DNA of 64,000 nt from Sceloporus undulatus (lineage: Eukaryota; Chordata; Lepidosauria; Squamata; Phrynosomatidae), in contig NC_056528.1 of the NCBI RefSeq assembly GCF_019175285.1, positions 15,976,806 to 16,040,805 on the forward strand, read 5' to 3'. Position numbers and translations under genes: made by a program. Positions 11,201 through 21,354 of the stretch are shown piece by piece. Every line of letters starts with the position of its first letter. Position 1 is the stretch's first letter. The notes under the pieces are model-generated. The model did not search any database. It saw only the letters and a list, made by a program, of their open reading frames with translations, and had not been told where the DNA came from.

Positions 11201-14200
11201 TACACATTTTCACAGGGCTTTTGCTAGGAGGAAGGAGAAGAAGGATGTCGGATGCAACCTCTGCTTGGCCTTAGCTCCTTCCCAGAAGCCGGAACAAAGA
11301 GCTCAGTGTCTCTCCACACAAAAGCTGTTCCTGAAATTTTCGCTCCCAGCTAAAAATACCTCTGTGAGAAAGTCATTCTGAGCAGAGAAGCCTGGGTCAG
11401 ATTCCACCTGTAACCATCCCCTCTTCATCCTTTTTCATTTTGCTTCTGAAAAATGAGAGGAAGGCAGAGCTAACAGACCTGGCGGAAAGGACCTTATTTC
11501 TGCAGGCCTTCCAAAAATTGCATACAGTTTTCCCCCCCCCCCCCCCAAAATATGCATCTATATTTTCTCCTCCAAAATAAATAATAAATACAATAAATGT
11601 TGCCTCCACCAAGTATTGGTTACAAAACAGTCTGCGCTCAAAATGAACAAATGCACGGACTTCACAAATCGGGAAACGAAAGAGGAAGAAGGTGTGAGAA
11701 AGAATGAGACGAGAGAGGTTTTAACAAACAAAGGCAAAAAGGAGGCTGAGTTACTAGCATCACAGTATCTAGAGGAAGCCTTTCTTTACCTTCAGCCACG
11801 GGGAAAGTAATTAATTGCAAGCAACTAGTTATTTGTAACTCATATATTGCAAGCTCTGCTGTCCGCAGAGCTCAATTCAAGGTGACATTTTGGAGATGTC
11901 ATTGCCTTCAAGTTGTTACGACTTATCCAACCCTAAAGTATTCCTGTTCCAGGAGCACAATTTGTTTAGAGGGAGTTTGCCTTTCATCATCTTCATCATC
12001 ATTTATTTCTACAGCACCATCACTGTTGTTATGCGCCTTCAAGTCGCTTCTGACTTATGGCAACCCTAAATCGAATCTTATCATGGAGTTTTCTTAGCAA
12101 GTTCAGAGGAGCTTTGCCATTGCCTTCCTCTGAGGCTGAGAGAGTGTAGTTAAGGATTTGAGCCCTGTCTCCCAAAATTTCAGTTCAATACTCAGAAATA
12201 TGTGACTAATCCTCTGGAATTTCGTACTCTGTTGAATGCAACAGTACCAGCTTTGGACTTTGGACTTATTTACCTTCAACATCCATTAACTGGAGCAGCC
12301 TATTTATCTGGGGTTGCTTCCTTTCTTCAGAAAAGAAAAGACAAGACACACCTCGCTTTACGGAGAGAAACCAAAGAGCTTTGCGTGACCCAGAGGACTG
12401 CCTTTAGCATTTCGAATGCTTCCAAAATCCTCACACAATGCAAAAAAAGAAAGGTAGAGCAGGATGCCTCTCAACCGTAGAAATAACGCAGATTGACACT
12501 ACTTTGAGTGCTGCAGCTCCACCTTTTGAAACCTTGGGATTTGCAGTTCCAAAAGGTCTTTCACCTTCTCTGCTGGAGTAATGTTGACGCCTCCCAAAAC
12601 TGCAAATCCCAGGATCCTGTAGGATGGAGCATTGGCATTTAAAGTGTTTTCAAAGTGCATAACAGTGGACCTTTAGTATCCATCTGCTCAGGTTTGGTTC
12701 AAGGAACGCCCATGGATACCAAAATCCGTGGATGTTCAAGTCCCTTTAAACACGGTGGCATAATAAAATGGTGTCTCCTATATAAAATGGCAACGTCAGG
12801 GTTTTCTTTTAGGAATGTATCATTTTTGGAAATATTTTCAGACCATGGATGCTTCAGTCCATGTTTTTACAGTGTAGATGCACACATCTACAATTGCAAT
12901 GATATTTCCAGTAATTTGGGATTACTAGCAAGTGCCAATGCAGCCAATGCCAGCAGATCTTTGTTTCTTGAGGAGGAAAGAGTGGAATTCCACTGAAGGT
13001 CAAGGCGCAAAGAAACAATGCCGGCATTGGGCAGCGTTCCTACAAAGGTGGCGATTGATTTCGGGTGAAAAGGCCCGAATGTTGTGCCCTCTTTCCCACC
13101 TGAGACACACTCTTGTGTACACACTCTGCCCTTGAACAAGCCCACAAAGAAAATGTGCCAGTCATCTTTTGCAGATACGTGCCCTTGGTTGGTTAGATGG
13201 CAGGGAAAGAAAAACAGGTTGAGCAGCCGCATTTGCAAAATTGGAGGAAGGGGGGGGGAAAGGTAAGCAAAGCTTATCTGAAACGCTGACTGCTTAAAAG
13301 CAAACAGAAAACCTACCTGTTTCATTGTTCAACGGAAAACAGCATCATAAAAGATTTTCCCCTATTGCACAAGCTGTGTCAGATTCGGAACAACCACAAG
13401 GAAAAGAAGGGGAGGAACTGAGAAATGTGTTTTTAAAAGTCTCCAAGTGCTTAGTTGTTGTTATTGTAGTTGTTGTGTGCCTTCAAGACGTTTCTGACTT
13501 ATGACAACCCTAAGGGGAACCTATCCTGGGGTTTTCTTGGCAATATTTCTTCGAAGAGGGTTTGCCATAGCCTTTCTCTGAGGCTGAGAGAGAGTGACTT
13601 GTCCAAGGTCACCTAGTGGGTTCACACGGCTGTGCCAAATTCGAACTCTGGCTTCCAGGGTCATAGTCCAATGCTCAAACTATTATGATACAGTTCCAAT
13701 TCTAACCAAAGCAGTCCTTGTTGTGTGCCTTCAAGTCATTTCTGACTCATGGTGACCCCATCAGGGGGTTTTCTTGGCAAGGTTTGTTCAGAGGAGGTTT
13801 GCCATTGCCATCCTCTGAGGCTGAGAGAGTGTGACTTGCCCAAGATCACCTAGTGGCCAGGTACTGCAGAAAGCACAGCCTAAAGACACCGTTCCCTCCA
13901 AGGTACAAAGTCCGGAAATGATTCTGCCCAGCCTCTCTGAGTCCAAACTGATGTCAGCTCCATTTACAGTCAGGTGGAGCGAATGACTCACCTGTTACGC
14001 CTACCTAGCAACTGTAATATGTCTCTCTCTGTGTGCGATGCCAACAACTTGGCTGACGCACAGCATACCCATGGCATTCCTGACCCAGGTTGCCTATTGT
14101 TGTCATTGTTGTTGTGTGCCTTCGAGCCCTTCCTGATTTATGGTGACCCTAAGGCGACCCTATCATGGGGTTTTCTTGGCAAGGTTTGTTCTGAGGAGGT

Positions 14201-17200
14201 TTGCCATGGCCTTCCCTTGAGGCTGAGAGCATGCAACTCACCCAAAGTCACCCAGGAGGTCTCATGGCCAAGCAAACCATGAAAGGTTTGCCTTAGGGTT
14301 GCTATAAGTCGGAAATGACTTGAAGGCACCCAACAACAACACCTACGATATGTTTGATGCACAGGGTTGTTTCTTTGGGTTGTAAACCTCTGTAGCTCTT
14401 TTTCGTGCATGGTGTAATTCTTAACATGGAAGGAGAGCGAGTCACACTCTCTCAGCCTCATGGGGAATGCCATTCCTCCTTTCATCCTTTGTGTGACTTG
14501 CTCAAGGTTACCCAATGGGTTTCCATGGTTCAGCCAGGATTCGAACCCTGGTCTCCAGAATCATAGTCCAATGCTCAAACCACTATGCCACCCTGGCTGG
14601 TACCTCCCCAAAGTACAAATTCCATGATCCCGTAGCATTGAGCCATGGCAGTTAAAGTGGTGCCGAACTGCATTATTTCTACAGTATAGATGCACCTTCG
14701 GCCTAACTCCTAAGCATGTAAAAGCCACTGATAATCCCCATTTCCAATTTATTGATCCATTCATCTCTGTGCTGTGCAATAAAGAAAGGTGTTGCAGTGA
14801 CGTCTGAGGTCAGGACACCGTAACCACAGCACAGTTAGCTGCCTATGGCCTGTTACAGACTGCCAAAATAAAGCTGCTTCGGGTCTCTTTGGAGGTATGC
14901 TATTTCAAAGAGACTTGAAGCAGCTTTATTTTGGCAGTCTGTAACAGGCCTATGACTCCATGGCTTGCCATTCCCTGGAGCTACAGAAACATTTCCAGGG
15001 AGCCACTTCACACAAGAGAACATTTCCTTGAGAGAAATTGAGCTGCAGTGCATACAGGAATCATGGTCCGTTTGTCTTGCAAAAACTGTTGCAAAACAAA
15101 AAAGAAACACAGGTGGGAGAAGGGAAATAAGGGAGCAGCTGTGAGAAAACAAAGCAAGAAAGGAAGACAGGTGTTGCAAATTCCTCCTTGTTGTTTGTTG
15201 CTGCATGCCTTCAAGTAGTTTTCTGGCTTATGGAGACACCAAGGCGAGTCTATCATGGTGGTTTCTTTGCACAATTTATTCAAAGTGGGGTTTTTTCATC
15301 ACCTTCCTCTGAGGCTGAGAGAGTGTGACTTGTCCAATGGGTTTTCACAACTGAGCGGGGATCCAAAACCTGGTCTCCAGTCCAACACACTGACCACAAC
15401 ACCACACTACAGTCCGCCTTCCATATCCATGGCCTTTTTATCCATAGATTCAAGCATCCACGGTTTGAAAATATTTCAAAAACAGATAAATTCGAAAAAG
15501 CACGCCTTGATTTTGCCATTTTATACAAGTGACACTATCTTACTGTGCCATTATATTTAATGGGATTTAAGTATCCATGGATTTTAGCATCCATGGGGGT
15601 TCCTGGAACCAAATCCCAGTGGATACAAAGGGTCCATTGTGTGTTTTGTGTGTGTGTAAGTGGGAGCAGGAGTGTGTCCGAAGGGCAGAAGGTGACCTTT
15701 GAAAAGTTGTGTGGGTCACATCCTTACGGTCACACCACACACCACTAAGTTGTGTCACCATAGCCTTCAGATGCTTATCACTAGCAACTGGGAGATAAAT
15801 GCCAGGTAAAAGGTTACTTGGAGTGGCAGGAAGACAAATTGATATAGAAAAATTTGGGCAAAAACCAAAGATCTCAGAGACCAGCACAGATGTTACACTA
15901 GCAATGGTTTAACTATGATGGGTTCTCCTTTCTCACCTGTAAATCTCACCTACTCCTTCTTAACCACACCAAATTTTTATAATATAGTGTGGAAGTAACA
16001 CATCACAATTCACGGTGTTGTCTGTAGCACCATTATGCTTTGGGGCAATGGGTTATTTCTGTTGTCCCTTGCAATGCTGTAACTGTTGACTTATGAACTA
16101 AAATACAGGATGATTCAAAGGAAAGGCACGAAACCAAAGAAGAACGGCACTATTTTTGCACCATTCTTTTTTCAGTCAATGGGCTGGCCTTAGAGTTGCT
16201 ATAAGTCGGAAACGTGTTGAAGGCACACAGCGACAACGGTGACAACAAACCTTTCTTTAGCACTTGGAACTCAGTTTGCAGCCAGCAAAGGGAGCTGAGG
16301 ACAAAGGGAGGAAAATGCAAAGAGGAAAGAAAAACTGGGACATTTTAATATCAGCGGAAAAAGTGGGATGGTGGAGCGTTAGTTGGGAGTAGATGGGAAC
16401 CTTTCCAAGGTTGTTTTATCAGTGCGCTCTAGGCATTTGCAAAGGAGGAAAGAAACTTTTCCATTAGTTAAAGTTGCAATGCAAACAATGTCACGGGGAA
16501 AGAAAGACATCAGCACACAGACACTGGAAGCAGAATCTCAAGGCCACCCAAAATAGCACAAAACAGGTTCCCCGCTTTGGGTGGTTTGGAGAATCAGAGC
16601 AGCATTTCGCTCTACAAAAAAAAGGTTTCATTTCTGCAAAGTCCACACAGCCCCAGCAAAAGCAACCAAGCTGGTTTGCCGCACCCTTATTGCCCGTTTC
16701 CTACTTTTCCCTTGACTGCAACAGCCGAAATTCCTCCGTTTTGCTGCGCACACCCCACCCTCCGGTGTACCTTGACTAACAAAGCCCCACTGTCTGAGAC
16801 CAACTGGTTTCCACCGAGGCCTCCTTGAAGGGGAGGAAAATGTTTCTGCCCTTTGCAACCTGTTTGCCAGCCGGTGGAAGGGGAGGCCGTCCATTCAGCG
16901 CCGGAGAGCCTGGCGCCCGGCCAGGTCCCTGGTGCCTTACGGTGTGGCGCCGTGCCAAGGGCTAATTAACAGGCCTCTTCCTAGATGGCTTGAACCCGTT
17001 CCAGAGGCGGAAGCGGCTGCAAAGAGACGGTTGCGTTCCCTGGTTTAAAAATAAAACAAAACCAATGCAAAGAGGTGAAGAAGTGAGGAGACGGGGGACT
17101 CGATTAACACACTAGATTGGGATTCGGTACAAAAAAACCCAAGGGCAGCTGCTTACATAGACATGCATGCTCTCGGTCTGCACCAAACTACAAGGGGTTG

Positions 17201-18121
17201 GATGCAGGATATGAATAAATAGAATAATGATCTTTGTTGTTTGTGTTGTGCGTCTTCAAGTTGCTTCTGACTTATGGTGACACTAAGGCAAATCTATCGT
17301 GGAGTTTTCATGGCAAGGTTTGTTCACAGGGGGTTTGCTATAGTCATCCTCTGAAGCTGAGAGAGCATGACTTACCAAAGGTCACCCAGTGGGTTTCCAT
17401 GGCTCAGCTGGGATTTGAACCCTGGTCTCCAAGTGTCATAGTCCGACACTCAGACCATGCTGGACGATGATGACGACGACGACGACGATGGAAAGAATCA
17501 CTAACAATTGAATCAGGATGGTTCTCCAATTACTATAACACCATCATCCCTGAACCATAGTATGTAGAGATCTTGTAGCACCTTTGAGAGTAACTGAAAG
17601 AAAGAAATTGGCAACACGATTCTATGAGCTTTCGTAGACTTAAGTTTACTTTCTCAGATGCATTTGGAGATCCTCAGATCCTCAGACGCATTTGAGGAAG
17701 TAGACTGAAGTCTACAAAAGGTCATGCTGCCAACTTCTTTCTTTCAGTTAGTCTCAAAGGTGTTACAAGGTGTCTTTACATAGTGATTTTACTAACACAG
17801 CTATATCTTTGAATCCCTGAACCTTTGTTTGCAAGGGCTGAAGGGAGGTGTGGGCCATCACCAACCAGTGGGCCACAAGTTGCCCATCTCTACCCTCAAT
17901 GAATGCAAAACCAGGATTAATAAAAGTGAGAAGCATTGGGCACCGTCCAGCTTTTGCAGGGAAACACTTCCACCCACCTCTTCTGTCCCATTGCTTTGCT
18001 TCCATCTTACCTTTATCTGCCAGGGACAGAGTCGTGTTGAAGTACTGCTCCTCCACCGTCCAAGCCGTGTCATTCATTCTGTTGGACACCCCACAGGAAC
18101 CTACGCAGCTCACCTTGATGG
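5234..18121 (-). CDS. ARRDC1: Arrestin domain-containing protein 1, copy 1 (exons 2-8, exon 1 not found)
   Basis: ARRDC1 is an alpha-arrestin at the plasma membrane. It recruits TSG101 through a PSAP motif and NEDD4-family ubiquitin ligases through PPxY motifs, and drives budding of small microvesicles (ARMMs); this is known for the family. Seen here on the minus strand are seven exons in one continuous frame: 18011-18121, 9950-10000, 8797-8951, 8330-8512, 7495-7671, 6260-6674 and 5234-5298, each with AG/GT borders. The first six carry the arrestin N and C folds (NDTAWTVEEQYFN, APTSFEGPFGK, YKLVKTGNVVLTA, RTIAEVEG, CSLIHIDYYIQ). Exon 7 holds VVPSAPPEDEE and LILPPEYSTWGYPY; exon 8 holds EAPPSYEQSC and the stop. 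The first coding exon, with the initiator Met and about 38 residues in human, was not found between 18.1 and 30 kb. Order and phase match human ARRDC1, so the identification is secure. Confidence 0.95.
5466..5612 (-). mobile_element. Sauria-type SINE, truncated head
   Basis: The tail side reads gttgtgtttcttcaagttg, followed by ggctttcttggcaagatttg and the conserved gaggctgagag-type block. The tRNA head is missing. The element sits in the intron between ARRDC1 exons 7 and 8. Confidence 0.7.
5925..6055. mobile_element. Foldback MITE (tggacttcagctcccagaatt family)
   Basis: The arms run from tggttcccaaattttggtc to gaccatcatttgggaacca and lie in ARRDC1 intron 7. The inverted copy ends before this position, so it cannot be compared. 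Confidence 0.65.
6260..6674 (-). CDS. ARRDC1: ARRDC1 copy 1 exon 7 (PSAP and PPEY motifs)
   Basis: This 415-base exon has acceptor ttctctcag and donor gtaagcat. It starts VSLKSPEVSVALPIYIGNI, closing the arrestin fold. The disordered tail then holds VVPSAPPEDEE (the PSAP motif that binds TSG101 in the family), TKSHSQQQPF, STGATVPYYAEG and LILPPEYSTWGYPY (a PPxY NEDD4-binding site). Confidence 0.95.
6932..7184. mobile_element. TA-flanked MITE in ARRDC1 intron 6, copy 1 only
   Basis: This 253-base element has inverted ends (cagtggtacctcgggatac against cactgctccctcgggttac) and is flanked by TA duplications at 6930-6931 and 7185-7186. It is unusually rich in CpG, which suggests a young insertion. 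The second ARRDC1 copy carries a clean empty site with a single TA near 34950. TA duplication points to the Tc1/mariner superfamily. Confidence 0.85.
7495..7671 (-). CDS. ARRDC1: ARRDC1 copy 1 exon 6
   Basis: This 177-base, phase-0 exon has acceptor ttcctgcag and donor gttaggct. It encodes KVAYKSKRWIYDLRTIAEVEG, part of the arrestin C domain, then WREQILVPALPQS and CSLIHIDYYIQ. Confidence 0.95.
7845..7960. mobile_element. Half of a mariner-like foldback MITE
   Basis: Only the right half of the family is present (aatctgtggatgtttgaatcc ending gatcgactgta). The same half-element sits in the inverted copy at about 34163-34250, so it predates the duplication. Confidence 0.55.
8330..8512 (-). CDS. 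ARRDC1: ARRDC1 copy 1 exon 5
   Basis: This 183-base, phase-0 exon has acceptor ttcctgcag and donor gtaactga. It encodes QPNTTSITKKFNYKLVKTG, VVLTATTDLKGYVVGQA and DIENKSGRDTSTIV, from the end of the arrestin N domain into the C domain. Confidence 0.95.
8580..8781 (+). mobile_element. Sauria-type SINE in ARRDC1 intron 4, copy 1
   Basis: The tRNA-like head starts gccagcatggcataatggtt and is followed by ccaggtttcgaatgatcc. The body contains ttgccaagaaaaccccatga. The element is shared with copy 2 (about 33490-33690). Confidence 0.8.
8797..8951 (-). CDS. ARRDC1: ARRDC1 copy 1 exon 4
   Basis: This 155-base exon encodes SAPTSFEGPFGKVLHQ, ETPRFSKDHKC and CPLNLNDIPEIE. The acceptor is gaaattag and the donor is gtaatgca. 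A SINE lies about 15 bases beyond the donor, so unspliced read-through stays open for some 30 SINE-derived codons. Confidence 0.95.
9062..9715. mobile_element. Composite foldback: tatatactcaactata element split by a second MITE
   Basis: The outer arms are about 9070-9226 (tatatactcaactataaatc) and 9461-9715 (ending atgagtatataca). They are inverted and separated by the ggcctgttacagac MITE at 9227-9460. Copy 2 has the outer element uninterrupted at about 32812-33195. Confidence 0.7.
9227..9460. mobile_element. Nested foldback MITE, copy 1 only
   Basis: The inverted ends are ggcctgttacagactgc and gcagtctgtaacaggcc. The element lies within the tatatactcaactata element in ARRDC1 intron 3. The matching place in copy 2 near 33050-33070 reads straight through (cattgttttgcttcg in the opposite sense). 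No clear target duplication is visible. Confidence 0.75.
9738..9908. mobile_element. Foldback MITE (ctgcagtgcagctgcag / gccatggcagttaaag family)
   Basis: The left arm contains gctttaatcgccatggctcc and the right arm gagccatggcagttaaagc. This is the commonest MITE type here. Other copies or halves lie near 12480, 14600, 21110, 26330, 32615, 52445, 54760 and 59380. Confidence 0.6.
9950..10000 (-). CDS. ARRDC1: ARRDC1 copy 1 exon 3
   Basis: This 51-base micro-exon has acceptor ttttgcag and donor gtaaggta. It encodes TLAAGEHTFPFQFLLP, matching the AGEH-FPFQFLLP segment of ARRDC1. An 8-kb repeat-rich intron separates it from exon 2. Confidence 0.93.
10100..10318 (+). mobile_element. Sauria-type SINE, ARRDC1 intron 2, copy 1
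   Basis: The head (ccagggttcaattcccagct), body and tail (ggaaacctgaaggcacacaa) are all present. The element is shared with copy 2 at 32196-32405. Confidence 0.8.
10677..10800. mobile_element. Foldback MITE (ataacatccaaaatccacaaa)
   Basis: The left arm aataacatccaaaatccaca is mirrored by tgtggattttggatgttatt. The element is shared with copy 2 at about 31693-31833. A related half-element is at about 47490-47590. Confidence 0.65.
10880..11095 (+). mobile_element. 5S rRNA-derived SINE
   Basis: The head resembles the 3' half of 5S rRNA (gtctgatcttggatgcaaag, then ttagggcttggatgggagac). It is followed by a SINE body (cagaggaaggaactgggaaa) and a BovB-like tail (cgacaggcgactgcaaggca). The element is shared with copy 2. 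It is not a functional 5S gene because the head is partial and diverged. Confidence 0.75.
12010..12160 (-). mobile_element. Sauria-type SINE at the edge of the inverted duplication
   Basis: The tail side reads gcgccttcaagtcgcttctg and the body gccttcctctgaggctgaga. Identity with the inverted copy ends inside this element (mate at 30262-30390). Confidence 0.75.
12480..12655. mobile_element. Foldback MITE (gcagttaaag / gcagctcc family), diverged
   Basis: The arms aaccttgggatttgcagttcc and ctgcaaatcccaggatcctg face each other, with the usual spacing for this family. Confidence 0.45.
12660..12870. mobile_element. Mariner-like foldback MITE
   Basis: The left half reads ggatgttcaagtccctttaa and the right half ccatggatgcttcagtcc. 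Internally it has the family motif tatataaaatggc. Confidence 0.6.
13450..13690 (-). mobile_element. Sauria-type SINE, full length
   Basis: The element runs from tail (ttgtgtgccttcaagacg) to head (ccagggtcatagtccaatg), with the conserved middle cctatcctggggttttcttg. Confidence 0.8.
13715..13856 (-). mobile_element. Sauria-type SINE, head truncated
   Basis: It reads ttgtgtgccttcaagtcatt to gcccaagatcacctagtgg, then breaks off before the tRNA-like head. Confidence 0.75.
14095..14345 (-). mobile_element. Two abutting Sauria-type SINE pieces, opposite strands
   Basis: Positions 14095-14275 are a minus-strand SINE lacking its head. Positions 14276-14345 are a plus-strand tail (gtcggaaatgacttgaagg). 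Together they form an inverted pair. Confidence 0.65.
14430..14602 (-). mobile_element. Sauria-type SINE pieces
   Basis: A short plus-strand body piece (tcacactctctcagcctca) joins a minus-strand head (ggattcgaaccctggtctcc). A partial gccatggcagttaaag MITE follows at 14600-14700. Confidence 0.55.
14848..14952. mobile_element. Short foldback MITE (ggcctgttacagac family)
   Basis: This is an internally deleted relative of 9227-9460. The arms ggcctgttacagactgcc and ggcagtctgtaacaggcc are only about 100 bases apart in total. Confidence 0.7.
15187..15400 (-). mobile_element. Sauria-type SINE
   Basis: The tail reads gcatgccttcaagtagtttt, the body cttcctctgaggctgagaga, and the head end aaacctggtctccagtcc. 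Confidence 0.7.
15412..15640. mobile_element. Mariner-like foldback MITE
   Basis: The left arm is cagtccgccttccatatcc. The right arm closes with atccatgggggttcctgga and ggatacaaagggtccattg. Confidence 0.6.
17230..17465 (-). mobile_element. Sauria-type SINE, full length
   Basis: The tail reads gtgcgtcttcaagttgcttc, the body gaagctgagagagcatgac, and the head gggatttgaaccctggtctcc. Confidence 0.8.
17565..17800. mobile_element. Foldback repeat (agatcttgtagcacctttgag)
   Basis: The motif tgtagcacctttgagagtaa at the left is mirrored by gttagtctcaaaggtgttac at the right. A relative is present twice at 61297-61550. Confidence 0.55.
18011..18121 (-). CDS. ARRDC1: ARRDC1 copy 1 exon 2
   Basis: This 111-base exon has acceptor ctcccag and donor gtaagatg. 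It encodes IKVSCVGSCGVSN, NDTAWTVEEQYFN and SLADKG, the N-terminal arrestin strand region. It starts in phase 1 (final two bases of an Ala codon) and ends with the first base of a Gly codon. Confidence 0.93.
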
Positions 18122-18827
18122 CTGGGAGGGGAAGAGACAGAGGAAAGGGGAGAAATATTTTAATAAAATAATCAATAGTCAATCAATCAATCAATGAATA
18201 GGTACAATCAGAAGCTAAACTAAGGATTTGTCAGGCTTGGTGACTTGAGTTCACAATCACATGCCTTCATCTGCTGTCACATTCGTATGTTTATTAGTGA
18301 GTAAAAGAACATGAGATCCGCGGCAGGTGATGCGATGGCTGATCTCTGACACATTAATATACATAGGTAGCAAGTGAGGAAACTGGTGTTAACTAAGATA
18401 CACAATGCCTAAGTCAAATATTAGAAGCGGGTATTGTCTCTCTCGACAGCAACCACCCTCTTTGGGATTTAGGTATGTCTCCTAGCAACATCATTTCCTT
18501 TGGAGTTTATTCCTGGCAGGAGGGGAATGAAGTAGGTTTTTAAGCGTTTCCCACACAATAGTTTCAAATCAAGCCAAGCGACTCTGAAGTCTCATTGCAG
18601 GAACTGAAGCAGCCCAAAGGTGGAAGAATAGGGATCTGCCTTTAGCCTTCAGAGATAGTCCAAATTCTCTGCTGCACGTGCTACTGGGGGGGAAAAATCT
18701 TATTTTTTGGCCTTCTAGGGGACTTGGGCGCATGCTTTTGGCACCTTCCTAGGCACCTAGAGAACATTTGCAGAGGGGAGGAAAATGCTTATTGTGCAAA
18801 AATAGGTCAAAATACAAGTATTGCAGG

Positions 18828-18990
18828 AGGTTTGTTGTTCCTGCGTGCCTTCAAGTTGCTTCCGACTTATGGTGACCGTAAGGTAAACCTATCGAGGGTT
18901 TTTCTTGGCATGATTTGTTCAGAGGAGGTTCGCCATTCCCGTCCTCTGAGGCTGAGAGAGCATGACTTGCCCAGGGTCACACGGTGGATT
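18828..18990 (-). mobile_element. Sauria-type SINE, head truncated
   Basis: The tail cgtgccttcaagttgcttcc leads into gtcctctgaggctgagagag and stops after gcccagggtcacacggtgg. Confidence 0.75.
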
Positions 18991-19862
18991 ATTAGAGGAG
19001 GCATAAGCACAGAAATAAGGAATAGGGCACACATAAACTGAGGAGACGGAATAATCCGTAGACTGGAAAAATCAGACACTGAAACTGACAAACCCGTTCA
19101 GCCCTAGACTTTGGGTGAGTCTGCCGGCATTGTAAGATCTGTTTTCTTTACACACATAAACCCAGCATAGGGAGGATGCACAAACCTGTCCAGCAGGTTG
19201 ACGTGGACTTCAAGCCTACAGCCATTTCCTAGATGGCCCTTTGGTGGAAAGAGCATTATAAATCAACATTATTATTACTGAAACTAGTCCAACTCAACAC
19301 GCGTATGAAGGTATGAAGATCCTCCCTTATGCTCCTGCCGACTCATTTGCCCCAATTTAAAATGATCTGGTATTGCCCCCAATTCAAACCTCCATCTCCT
19401 CTTCAAACATCAGCATCCCAAACTCTGAAGGGGAACCTCACTCCAAGAGATAGAGAGAAAGATTCCCGGCTATCGGGAGAACATAGCAGGTCTCCACATT
19501 CGCTGGGGTTAGGGGCATAGGACCTCTGTGAACGTGGGGAAATGAAAATAAAATAATCATTTTTTTATATAATCTGAGAAAACATCTCTCTAGGAATATC
19601 TCAGTCATCCAATGCAGCTCTATGGTCAAATTCCAGCAGATGCTGACCTAGAGATTCCTAGAGAGAACATATTCAGCAAATCCACATATGACCAAATTTG
19701 CAAAAGTCAAAGCCATAAATGTGGAAGGCCAAGTCTATTTCTGTTCACTCCTGTTGTATTAACAACTAAAGATGCCAACTAAAGGCCAACCGTAACATTG
19801 AATGCATCCTCAATGACCACAAGGCTGGAGCTGGGGGAAGTTGGGTCCATTCAGCTACACCA

Positions 19863-19984
19863 TTAATCCCCAAACTTGAATCTTCCAGATATTTTTCACT
19901 TCAACTCCCAGAATTCCTTACTATTGGCCGGGGCTTCTGGGAACTGAAGTCCAAAATGCCTGGAGGACCAAGGTTTGGGAAATT
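19863..19984. mobile_element. Foldback MITE (acttcaactcccagaattcc family)
   Basis: The arms cttcaactcccagaattcct and gggaactgaagtccaaaatg are followed by gaccaaggtttgggaa. Confidence 0.6.
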
Positions 19985-20434
19985 CCACTGGCGGGAATTG
20001 CTCACCAAAAAAAAGCCAGCACACACACACACACATTTTGCAAAGGTGGCCGGTTGGCCACCAATATATTCCAGACCACTGTCCAAACACGGCATTAGAG
20101 CTCAACCGGGTGCATCCCAGCAAGAGCCAGACCAATGTAAACACGCCGCAAGCTACCATCCAGTTTGCGTGTTTTACAAATGGAAAAGAAACATTGACTG
20201 TTGACAGAAAGGCGGCCAACGGAGCCTGTCACCTTGGCTTTCAAGGAAGGAACGGAGCCATCATGAGGTTCAGAAGGCCCCTTGTTGGATGCCCTTGGAA
20301 GGCAAGAAAGAAACCAGAACAGTGTCACTCCATTTTCCTCTTCCAAGTGGTTCAATATAGCTGGAATACAGAAGCCCACCACTATGGTTCTCTGGAAGTA
20401 GCAAGACATTTGAGGCCAAAATGTATTCCACTGA

Positions 20435-20590
20435 GATCTGTTTGACAGTGGAAGACGCAGCCTTGGAGAGTGATGCAATCTCCTCCTTTGGAGGCTTTTC
20501 AACAGAGGCTGGATGGCCATCTTTTCGGAGTGTCTTCTTGCATGGCAGACTGGATGGCCCTTGGGGTCTTTTCCAACTCTATGATTTGTC
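20435..20590 (+). mobile_element. CR1 LINE 3' end
   Basis: It resembles vertebrate CR1 tails: cagaggctggatggccatct, then catggcagactggatggccc and the terminal ccaactctatgattt. Confidence 0.65.
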
Positions 20591-21109
20591 ATCTGTTGGC
20601 CCAAGCCAGACATTCGTAGGGTTTACATGTGCCCAAGTGAGCAAAAGGGTGGGAAGTGTGGGACCCCCTGGCCTTGAGAGATTTGGGTATCCTATATCAT
20701 CTCATCCCATCAATCCCACCAAACCAAGCCTTGGAGAATTTTATCCAGATGGCTCTGACTTTTGGAGTTTCAGCAAGTTTTGTGCATGCCTCTTCATGCA
20801 CCTCTCTGCAATGGCAGAGAGCTGAAAATGTGTCCCTCTGTTCCTGTTTTTGCTGAAGAACCAGGTTGTGTATTCAGCCTTGACCTCAGTACAAGTACAG
20901 AATGTATGCTGCTGCTGAGACAAACTTTGGACAGAGTAGACCAGACCACACCTTCTTGACAAGGAAGAAAGAAAAAGCAGGAAGAAAACACCGCATACTA
21001 GCTGAGTTACAAGGAAAGCTTGCTGGCTGAAAGGTCTAGATGCTCATCCCTAATTGAGAAATCCTAGGTTTCCAATACAAGTTAAAATGGAATAACAGTG
21101 CCGTGTGCG

Positions 21110-21315
21110 ATTGGCCACATCTGCGCTGCAGAATAATCCAGTCTGACTTCCATGGCTCAATGCTGTGGGACTCTGGGATCTGTAGTTTACTGTGGCACCA
21201 GAGCTGTCTGATTAATAGCTCACCAAACTGCACATCCCAGGATTCCATAGCATTGAGCCATGGCAGTTAAAGCGGCACCAAGATGGATTATTTCTGCAGC
21301 GCAGATGCAACCACT
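21110..21315. mobile_element. Foldback MITE (gccatggcagttaaag family), full
   Basis: The left part reads ctgcgctgcagaataatcc. The right part reads gagccatggcagttaaagc and ends tctgcagcgcagatgcaacc. Confidence 0.65.
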
Positions 21316-21354
21316 GTCTCCAGTCTCTGCATTCAAGATCAGAGTACCCTTATG

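Larger units (their letters stand above)
10001..18010 (-). other. ARRDC1 copy 1 intron 2
   Basis: This 8-kb intron holds SINEs, a 5S-derived SINE and several MITEs (listed separately), plus a C homopolymer at about 11532-11547. A GC- and CpG-richer patch lies at about 16780-17050. No exon was recognised. The left part, to about 12150, is duplicated in inverted orientation at 30.26-32.51 kb. Confidence 0.7.

Noticed and set aside
20095-20613. 172-residue minus-strand ORF
   Set aside because: Its first part lies antisense to a CR1 LINE tail and the rest matches nothing known.
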